64,000 nt of DNA from Cordia subcordata (Eukaryota > Streptophyta > Magnoliopsida > Boraginales > Cordiaceae). The first letter of the stretch is position 1; every line of letters starts with the position of its first letter. A model generated the notes under the pieces. That model had not been told where the DNA came from, made no database searches, and saw nothing but the letters and a program-made list of their open reading frames with translations. Location of the stretch: contig JAPTOF010000017.1 of the NCBI GenBank assembly GCA_028554755.1, forward strand, positions 1,488,001 to 1,552,000, in the 5' to 3' direction. Of the stretch, positions 57,201 through 64,000 are shown one piece after another. A program made the translations under genes and the position numbers.

Positions 57201-60200
57201 TCAATATTAATGAAAAACTTTTTCTGGAGGCTTTGTTTTCTTCTGGAAAATGGATTGCTGTTAGAGGCTTCTCCACTTATGCTGATTATTTGGTTATCTG
57301 ATCTTCTACTTTTTAACCCCCAGTTTCTTTCTGCTTGTTTCTTTTTTGTCTCCCTTTATCTGTTTCATCGATCAGATTATTCTGTTGGACAATTTTATGA
57401 GGATGCTAGGCAGTGTACCAGAGATGTACTTGACAGAGGCCGTGTTCCTATTGTGACGGGTGGCACTGGATTGTACTTGCGGTGGTATGTTGCTATAGTT
57501 CCGTGTTCTACAGGCACCTTAGTTTCTTTATTATGTATTCAGTGATAGATGGAAGTTGCAACTTGATCAGTTGCGATGGATTCACTAACCAAAAGCTTCA
57601 TGATACATCTTTTCTTGAATGAGTATTAAGTAGGGATTCCATGTAGTGATGGGGAAAAAAAGTTGATCAATCTAAGACGAAGCAGGAGCCAAGAACAGAA
57701 AAGGATAATGAAAAACCGATGCAGAAAGAATGCACAAGAAGAAAGAAAATGTTTTGTTTTTGTTGAAAGCATGACTTGGAGTGAACTATAATAGTTTTAG
57801 ACTGATCCAAAATCTTTTCTATGAGCTGCTGAAATTTCGGTTTTAGGATTTTTTTTTATAACTTAGGAGTCTACAACTCTTATGTAATTTGTTATTTGGA
57901 GGAATCCTTAGTTGTTGTTTAAGAGTCTTACTTATTTAGTGATTTTTGAGTCTAACTAGGTTCTCTAATTGTTCTAGAAAAGTACCAGAGACTAGATTGT
58001 TTTCTATAGATTATTAGGTTATTTTATTTTTTACATCCTCTACCCTATTGGAATTTGGAAACCCCCTCAGCCCATACTGATCTATATAATTTTTCAAATC
58101 TGTTGTGAATTTATGAATGATGACAGTTTGATATTTTGTGTGTATAATTTTGCTCAACCTATGGGCTTCCTGGCATCAAACTGATATTGAAACTGATGGA
58201 ATACAATCTGTAAGAAAGCCTGAAAATGTTCCACAGGTATTTGTCTGTGGATAACCATTCACCTCCAAATTCATGCCACAGGGTGATGCCCTGATAAATG
58301 CTGTCGGACTCACCCCCATTTTCAGAAACCCCTATGTTATTTTCAACTTCAACTAGAACATGCAATTGAATTGGTCAAAAATATTGAAGCTTGTTGGTGA
58401 TGTGTAAGGTTCATGTATGGGAAGCCAGATGTGCCGAAGGCCTCTCGACAAATTACCTCTGAGGTGTATGGTGAGCTTGCAGATTTACACAGAAATGGTG
58501 ATTGGGATGCTGCTGTTCAGTTGGTTGTTAAAGCTGGTGATCCAAGTGCCCGATCTTTGGCTGCAAATGATTGGTATCGTCTCCGCCGCAGGCTTGAAAT
58601 TATTAAGGTAAGCCTGCTATATTTTAAAGACTATCTAATATCAGTTTCGATTTACATCTGATGCGTTAAGTGTAATTAGAAACTACATTGGCAATTTGTA
58701 GCCACTTTGGTTGTTATTGTGTGAGCTTTGACTTTTCTGCATTTGTATCCTATGGTTTAGCCGTGTATTTATATGGCTGTTCCACTTGCGGTAAAACTAC
58801 TTATATATGCTAATGCATTCAGTTGTCCCTTATACAAATCAGTGCATCAGTGCATCATGCATGATGTGCCTTCGTATATTTTTGATACTCATGAATGGGA
58901 TTCTATTTCGCTGTGTCCAAATAATTGAGATGGCTTTATTAGCTGAGCAAGTAAATCTATCATTCTGAAACGAACTGTTGCTGACACTGCAGTCCAGTGG
59001 ATCAGCTCCATCTGCCTTCCAAGTACCATATAATTCTTTCAAGGAGTGGGTGGAGATGTCTATGCCAGATTTTATTGATGCTAATTCTCCTGCTAATGGG
59101 CTTCAGGAGAGTAAACCAGTGGATTTGGACTATGAGTTCCTCTGTTTCTTTCTCACCAACCAAAGGATTGATCTATATAGATCAATTGATTTCCGGTGTG
59201 AAGATATGCTTTTAGGTAAATAATATCTATTACTTATTTACTCATTATTATGTATTACATCTTTTCAATTATCTAATTAATCTTTCTTTTCATATTTCAA
59301 AACCATTTACCTACAGGTCTTCATTTATATCAACACACTATTTTACCTCTTTAAATTGTTGAGTATGGGAAACAGTGCATGAATGCGCCTTTTTGTTACA
59401 AATGATCTTTTAGTCAAGTAATTATATTTTGTCACCTATACTTTATTCTTTCCTCTTAACATATGCTTCATCGTCAAGACACCATTTTGGATCCTTGTTA
59501 TTATTCCTCTTCGAACTGCATGAAGTTTATGAAGTTCTTATTGCAATAACTTGATCTATGTAAGGTTCAACTGGCTACTGTAGTAATTTCTTGTTGAAAT
59601 TGTATGTGACATTTACACTGTATTGGAGATAGTCATATTGGATTGAATTTCAGTATTCTAGGTTTTTCATATTATTACCACTACAAAATCTCAGTTAATA
59701 AAATTGAGTCAAGAATGCTTTGACTGGGAATATTTGCAGGTTATATTCTACAGTATTATTCTATTTATATTGTTTCCTGAATAACTGTCATTCTAGGTTT
59801 TTAAGCAAGGCGGCTACAGATTCTTGATACTAGATGTGTCCTTGGATAGGTGATAAATTTGAATTAGAGGTTTCTTTTTCTCTTTCCCAGATCACATAAA
59901 ATCTTTTCTCATCATTCTACAGTTGGTTTCCTTGGCTTTTCTTTCTGGTTGGGGATGGATCTGATGCTGAAAGTGTGCCGCATGTAATTTGGAATGTGTT
60001 AAGACTTTTACATATGTATATATCTGCAACAAAAATACTGAGAATACATGTAATATGCCTAGTAGCACGTAAATGCAGAAACTAGCTTTTTCTTTCGTGC
60101 ACAAAGACCAATTTAGATGTTGACACAGCTTATGTTTGAAGTCAGTAAATCTTCGTGGTGATGGTTTACTACTGCAGAAAACGATGGTCTCTTATCTGAG

Positions 60201-61942
60201 GCAAGATGGCTCCTTGACTTGGGTCTTCTGCCAAATTGCAATTCTGCAACTCGAGCTATTGGCTACCGACAAGTATGTTCCAAGAAAGCAATGTTTCTGT
60301 TAACTCGTTCCAAACTGTTGGCAACATGGATGCATTGATTTTCTTATTTATGACATGGATCAGGCCATGGACTATCTCCTCAAGTGTAAAGAGCAAGGGG
60401 GTTGGAGTTCACCTGGAGACTTTTGTGCTTTTCTTTCTGAATTCCAAAAAGCATCTAGGTAAATTTTCTTTTCCGTTTTCACATAATTTCTGAGTGGTAC
60501 TGGAAAATCAGATGCGCTTGAAACAATAGGCGAAATATGTTAAATTTTTCTCAATTGAATTGTATGTATCTTCCTCAGACTCTTAATGCAGTTGGATTGA
60601 CTTATCACAAGCTCAGTTTCATTTTTTGAGCTCTCTTCTTGAATTAAGATGGTAGATTGCATTGGGAATCTGTAGATCTTCTGTGTTTGTCTCAGGTTTT
60701 TATGGTGCTAATGTAGTAATTAGTTATTTAAAAGATTGTATACACACTATAACTAGAATTCAACTGTAGGAGACTTTTAATTAGTTAAGTAGTTATCACT
60801 AATCAGTATATCAATCTTCATTGGCATGTCGAGGGCCTTTGACCAATGATCTGGTAGTTCTACTGCATTCAGATTCCCTCCACAGTCTGGTCTTTATTTT
60901 ACTTGGTCTTGGAAGTTTTGCTTGTCTTTTCTTCAATTTATGAACTAATGGATCATTAGGAATTTCTCTATATATGATAATCCCTAGGTTCTTAAAAGCA
61001 AAAAGGGTCTGTATTTGGTACCCACTCATATTGTACGAACATGACATTTCATGTTTTCATATTTTAATCAATTCAATGTTTTGTCTACTTGCAGAAATTT
61101 TGCGAAAAGGCAATTGACATGGTTTCGTAACGAACAAATTTATAACTGGATTGATGCGTCTAAGCCCTTGGTAGGCCATTCGTTCATTCCGTTTGAAAAT
61201 TATATTGATCTACATGTCTTCATTGTCTAAACCTTACACAAGCGTGGAGCTAGTTTCCACGACTGCATACCAATCATAAAGCTAAAACTCAGCATGGATT
61301 TCTGTTTCTTTTGTAGACATGCATAACATTCGTTGTCATAGTTGGAGAAATTGGGAGCCATTGGAAATTTCATTCCGCTAAAACAATCTATATTATTGGG
61401 ACCATGTCGGTGGATACAGTGGTTTGCCTTGCATATAAATAATTAGACCTTGTTCTGGCAGGATGAAACTGCTTTAGCTTTACCATAATGACTATTTATC
61501 AAGCATCTCTCTCTCTCTCGCAAACACCCCCCCCCCCCCCCAAAGAATATGTTGGTTCTAAATCAGAAGTTCTCTATCCATTGTTTGACTTATTTTATAT
61601 ACTTCTGCCAAATTTTGAGGACAACAAGTTTTGCAGGATAAGGTGCTTAGCTTCATATATAATTCATATCACAACCAAGCAGGGATTTTAAAGGTGCCTG
61701 AATCGCTTTCCATGAACAAAGAGATGTCAAATCCTCGACAAATTGCAGAACTGAAAGCCTACAGAACAAGAAATAGGTATGCAGTTCATATATGCTTATT
61801 TCTTCTGTACTTTCAAATACTGATCTTGAAGAGTGAAATTTTTCCTTGCATGTGAAGACATTTTGTGGGACGAGAAGATTGTTCTGATATTCTAGAGTCG
61901 GTAAGGGCAATTATGATGCAACCCACTGTATCTGTTTGTTAA
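54293..61942 (+). CDS. IPT9: tRNA dimethylallyltransferase (MiaA-like isopentenyltransferase), 11 exons
   Basis: Transfers a dimethylallyl group to A37 of tRNAs that read codons beginning with U; in plants the modified tRNA is also a source of cis-zeatin cytokinins. Proposed exons: 54293-54520, 54916-54969, 56427-56469, 57376-57484, 58409-58607, 58993-59215, 60178-60272, 60364-60458, 61095-61170, 61637-61776, 61858-61942. All introns are GT-AG and phases fit; 1347 nt give 448 aa. Residues 1-38 are Arg/Ser/Thr-rich, like an organelle transit peptide. The P-loop GPTGAGKS is at 48-55, [18 protein letters not shown] at 71-88, and [10 protein letters not shown] begins at 136. [22 protein letters not shown] and [15 protein letters not shown] follow. 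No C-terminal C2H2 zinc finger is seen. That separates it from the eukaryotic MOD5/IPT2 type and fits the bacterial-like IPT9 branch. No lesion found. Confidence 0.93.
54620..54866. mobile_element. MITE-like repeat in IPT9 intron 1
   Basis: Left end gggttcgttttggattggat and inverted right end TTTGAACCTGCTTAGATTGA are followed by mirrored ttttttctttt/aaaaaag blocks. It belongs to the same family as the MITEs in the GGH introns. It fills over half of the 395-bp intron. Target duplication is not clear. Confidence 0.5.
54970..56426. other. IPT9 intron 2
   Basis: 1.46-kb intron with no gene. Near 55302-55354 'ttcatttcttcagttttgctttactgc' is repeated as 'tcatttcttcagctttgctttactgc', a short direct repeat. 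55440-56040 reads like an old LTR or repeat (tatgattatgtgagcaagtaggcag..., ctataggatgagaagg...), without clear ends. Confidence 0.55.
57049..57322. repeat. ~130-bp direct duplication in IPT9 intron 3
   Basis: Units 57049-57181 and 57200-57322 both start ctcaatattaat and run to ctactttttaacccccatatt or ctactttttaacccccagttt. They are about 90 percent alike, and the second lacks about 10 bp in the middle. The second copy ends some 50 bp before the exon 4 acceptor at 57375, so it lies in the region where the branch point would be expected. Confidence 0.9.
57485..58408. other. IPT9 intron 4
   Basis: 0.92-kb intron. 57830-58140 has LTR-like or repeat-like text (gagtcttacttatttagtg..., taccctattggaattt) but no ends. 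It ends in gatgtgtaag, a non-pyrimidine-rich acceptor, so the exon 5 start relies on the conserved W-F-M-Y-G-K-P continuity. Confidence 0.6.
59216..60177. other. IPT9 intron 6
   Basis: 0.96-kb AT-rich intron without recognisable insert. It ends with ttactactgcag. Confidence 0.7.
60459..61094. other. IPT9 intron 8
   Basis: 0.64-kb intron. No coding sequence. The minus-strand open frame at 60811-61047 has no known domain. Confidence 0.7.
61171..61636. other. IPT9 intron 9 with (ct)n and C15 run
   Basis: Contains a ct dinucleotide run at about 61505-61519 followed by 15 consecutive C at 61527-61541. The remainder is ordinary intron ending in agttttgcag. Confidence 0.8.
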
Positions 61943-62473
61943 ACTCACTCACTCGGACAGCTCTTCATTATGCTGGGGAGAGCCAGAGTATTGGAAAATA
62001 TTCTTGCAAAGGTTAGCTTCAAGGTTGTTCCTTCATGCATTTAACAGTGCTTTACAGCATGAATTTCAACTCCTTGTCTGATTCAGACATGCTGATAAGG
62101 AAACACTATACAGTGATCCATTCGGGCAAGCATTCATCTTTGCTGATGCCAAGGACTTGACGATCAATTTTAAAGGGCGTTGCTAAATCAATCAATAGGC
62201 AATCAAACGAACGGGACAAGCAGAAATCGAGGTCAATGTGTATATAGAATTTATATAGCATCAGTGTTGCGCACATCCAGGTGACTGGACTTCATGGTAT
62301 TCTATGTATTCAATTTGTTCTGCTCATCTAGTCATCGAGAATATTGTAGAGGAGGTTCTGGAGATGCAGCCTAGACCCTCCATTGATTCCCACATTGAAG
62401 AATTTCTCACACACACGAGCATTTCAATGATGGAAACCTTGCTTATTCATTCACACAGCATAAAACTGTTACT
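61943..62473 (+). other. 3' region of IPT9
   Basis: Begins after the TAA at 61940-61942. Probably includes the 3' UTR; a gtgtatatagaatttatatag stretch near 62237 could carry polyadenylation signals. The 83-residue plus-strand frame at 62304-62555 has no recognisable domain. It overlaps the minus-strand open frame described next. Confidence 0.35.
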
Positions 62474-62701
62474 TTACGCACTATATGTCCTCTTAGTTTC
62501 CAAGTTGCCAACCATTGACAATGTGACAGTGATAATCTCAGCTTCGCCTTTCTGAGTAGGTTTAACCCAACCCTGGGCCATTTCAGCAAAGCTTTCAAAG
62601 CAGCACAGATGGCTAGTATTTTTTAGTTTCATCCTCGCAAAGACTTGAGAGAGGCGTAAAGAACTGGAAATGTTTAAGAATTGACTGGCGTGTCTACCAA
62701 G
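62474..62701 (-). other. Minus-strand open frame, copy A, unidentified
   Basis: 75 codons open between a TGA (62702-62704) and a stop (62474-62476). It contains LSQVFARMK, SHLCCFESFAEMAQGWVKP and GEAEIITVTLSMVGNLETKR. The composition looks like real protein (balanced residues, Trp, Cys, Met) rather than AT noise. A second copy at 63460-63696 keeps the frame open with 9 amino-acid changes in 64. I do not recognise the family. It may be an exon or exon remnant of a duplicated gene. A Met occurs only after about 24 residues. Confidence 0.4.
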
Positions 62702-62986
62702 TCACTGTATGGGAAGATACAAAACTATTTATCCCATTAATCGAATCACTTTTTTGAAAAATACGAGATATCTAATCATATAAATAAAGAGATCTATTCA
62801 TTGATAAAAAAAAGAGAAAACATGAATGGGAATTGGACAGATAACATTCCTATTCTTGAAAATTCACACCAATTTGAACCCAGAAAATGGATGGAATTAT
62901 CGGATAACTCGTTGAGGCAAATACTTGCTATAAGTAATGTAACTTTGAATCTCATGAAGAGTTCGGCCGACAGCATGCTTAACACA
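62507..62986. repeat. Direct repeat copy A (~0.5 kb)
   Basis: Matches 63503-64000 almost throughout (estimated above 90 percent by eye). It begins near gccaaccattgaca and ends with the 16S-like gcatgcttaacaca. Copy A lacks about 20 bp of the 16S-like part that copy B retains. Copy B continues beyond the window. Confidence 0.9.
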
Positions 62987-63022
62987 TGCAAGCCAGATGG
63001 GAAGTAATGTTTCCAGTGGGGG
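62927..63022 (+). pseudogene. rrn16: Plastid-type 16S rRNA 5' end, internally deleted (copy A)
   Basis: gctataagtaatgtaact then aatctcatgaagagttcg is the known upstream and 5' end of plastid 16S rRNA. It continues gcatgcttaacacatgcaag and gatgggaagtaatgtttcca, which match the next plastid 16S bases with several changes. Between gagttcg and ggc about 20 bp (the universal atcctggctcaggatgaac part) are missing. The rRNA likeness ends at about 63022. It is a short nuclear plastid-DNA relic, not a functional gene. Confidence 0.8.
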
Positions 63023-63459
63023 GTTGTAGCTCCCTTTTGATGCTGGATAAAGCTAATCTTGGTTTTCATTTTCCTTGCGGACCTAGAAGAATGGGTACAT
63101 GTCTAGTGTCAGCTCGAGACCATGTCTTCTTAAGACTATTCTAGATGATGATGAAAAAAGTCCCAACAACATATGAGCACTTATTTACATTTAAGCGAAG
63201 AGTACTTCTCACTAATGATGCCGCTCGCTAATGTTGTCGAGCCCCAATTGTCGGAGGAGCTAAAATGGTTTCAGAAACCAGAACTAGTAAGAGCTAAGGT
63301 GATTCTGGAAAACAAAATTAATAGGTGAAATAAGGCTTAAATAGTTTTTATAGACTCCATTCAACAACAAACTACAACTTGAATTTGTATAAACTACAAA
63401 GCTTCTAAATCACAAATGATATGCCACATTACAAGAAAGTAATCACCAACACACTTTTA
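63023..63459. other. Spacer between the two direct repeats
   Basis: No gene, rRNA or terminal repeat recognised. Copies A and B are thus not adjacent; they are offset by about 1.0 kb. Confidence 0.5.
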
Positions 63460-63696
63460 TTATATCACACCCATGAAAGAGTTTATACATCCATTACAAA
63501 AGGCAACCATTGACGATGTGACAGTGATAATGTCAGCTTCGCCTTTCTGAATAGGTTTAACCCAACCCTGGGCCATTTCATCAAAGCTTTCAAAGCAGCA
63601 CCAATGGCTAGTATTTTTTATTTTCATCCTCGCAAAGACTTGAGAGAGATGTAAAGAACTAGAAATGCTTAAGAATTGATTGGCGTGTCTACCAAG
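63460..63696 (-). other. Minus-strand open frame, copy B, unidentified
   Basis: 78 codons open between a TGA (63697-63699) and a TAA (63460-63462). It parallels copy A: LSQVFARMK, SHWCCFESFDEMAQGWVKP, GEADIITVTSSMV. The C-terminal end differs because homology stops at about 63503. Retention of the frame in both copies is the main hint that it was coding. Confidence 0.4.
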
Positions 63697-64000
63697 TCAT
63701 TGTATGGGAAGATACAAAACTATTTATCCCATTAATTGAATCCTTTTTTTGAGAAATACGAGATATCTAATTATATAAATAAAGAGATCTATTCATTGAT
63801 AAGAAAAAAGAGAAAACAAGAACGGGAATTGGATGGATGATATTCTTATTCTTGAAAATTCACACCTTTTGAATCTAGACAATGGATGAAATTCTCGAAT
63901 AACTCGTTGAGGCAAATACTTACTATAAGTAATGTAACTATGAATCTCATGAAGAGTTCGATCTTGACTTAGGATGAAAGCCGACGGCATGCTTAACACA
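63503..64000. repeat. Direct repeat copy B (~0.5 kb, cut by the window)
   Basis: Second copy of 62507-62986, in the same orientation. It begins at ggcaaccattgacgatgtg and reaches the last base of the window, still matching. It carries the full 16S-like start. Confidence 0.9.
63945..64000 (+). pseudogene. rrn16: Plastid-type 16S rRNA 5' end (copy B, partial)
   Basis: tctcatgaagagttcgatct followed by tgacttaggatgaaagccga and cggcatgcttaacaca corresponds to the universally conserved start of plastid 16S rRNA with about 8 substitutions and no deletion. The ctataagtaatgtaactatg stretch just upstream also matches plastid DNA. It is cut by the window end, so its length is unknown. Confidence 0.85.

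Noticed and set aside
62801..63007. Plus-strand frame ending in the 16S-like region
   Set aside because: Its 3' part is rRNA-derived sequence and the start is AT-rich; copy B does not preserve the same frame, so it is unlikely to be a protein.
1..64000. tRNA genes
   Set aside because: I looked for paired A/B-box text and acceptor-stem symmetry and found only primer-binding sites complementary to tRNAs. A covariance-model scan would be needed to exclude tRNA genes.

Overview
The window is nuclear DNA of a flowering plant, most likely a eudicot. It carries two multi-exon nuclear genes with GT-AG introns, typical plant LTR retrotransposons (Athila, chromovirus and copia types), hAT, PIF/Harbinger, Mutator and Helitron DNA elements, and fragments that look organellar. 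Base composition is AT-rich throughout. I cannot name the species.

Layout. 1-12.7 kb is a pile-up of truncated LTR retrotransposons: an Athila-type LTR, tRNA-Asp primer site and gag; a gag-only copia derivative with its 3' LTR; a minus-strand Ty3/chromovirus polyprotein with its tRNA-iMet primer site and 5' LTR; then further LTR relics. 12.7-27.25 kb holds DNA transposons. These are a 1.06-kb hAT derivative with a perfect 8-bp target duplication, a 3.1-kb Tourist/PIF-like candidate with a 472-bp MITE nested in it, an LTR-like relic, and a nearly complete 4.7-kb PIF/Harbinger element with both of its genes.

27.69-38.26 kb is a complete 10-exon gamma-glutamyl hydrolase gene (357 aa; vacuolar/secreted folate polyglutamate hydrolase). 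Its introns hold three MITEs and a textbook non-autonomous Helitron. 38.4-47.4 kb is decayed LTR-retrotransposon sequence with gag-like relics on both strands and a perfect 69-bp tandem duplication. 47.5-52.4 kb is a Mutator-like transposase pseudogene split by about 2.3-2.5 kb of foreign DNA, part of which resembles plant mitochondrial intergenic DNA.

54.29-61.94 kb is a complete 11-exon tRNA dimethylallyltransferase gene of the plastid/bacterial MiaA-like type (448 aa, AtIPT9-like). 62.5-64.0 kb holds two direct copies of a 0.5-kb segment. Each pairs a minus-strand open frame with the 5' end of a plastid-type 16S rRNA gene.

The two host genes are independent: one acts in folate turnover, the other in tRNA modification and cis-type cytokinin supply. 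I see no operon-like logic and no clearly new biological system. The least ordinary objects are the duplicated open-frame/16S segment at the right edge, the interrupted Mutator element with its duplicated edge, and the large nested Tourist-like element. Exon coordinates come from splice-site and reading-frame continuity plus remembered family architecture, not from transcripts.
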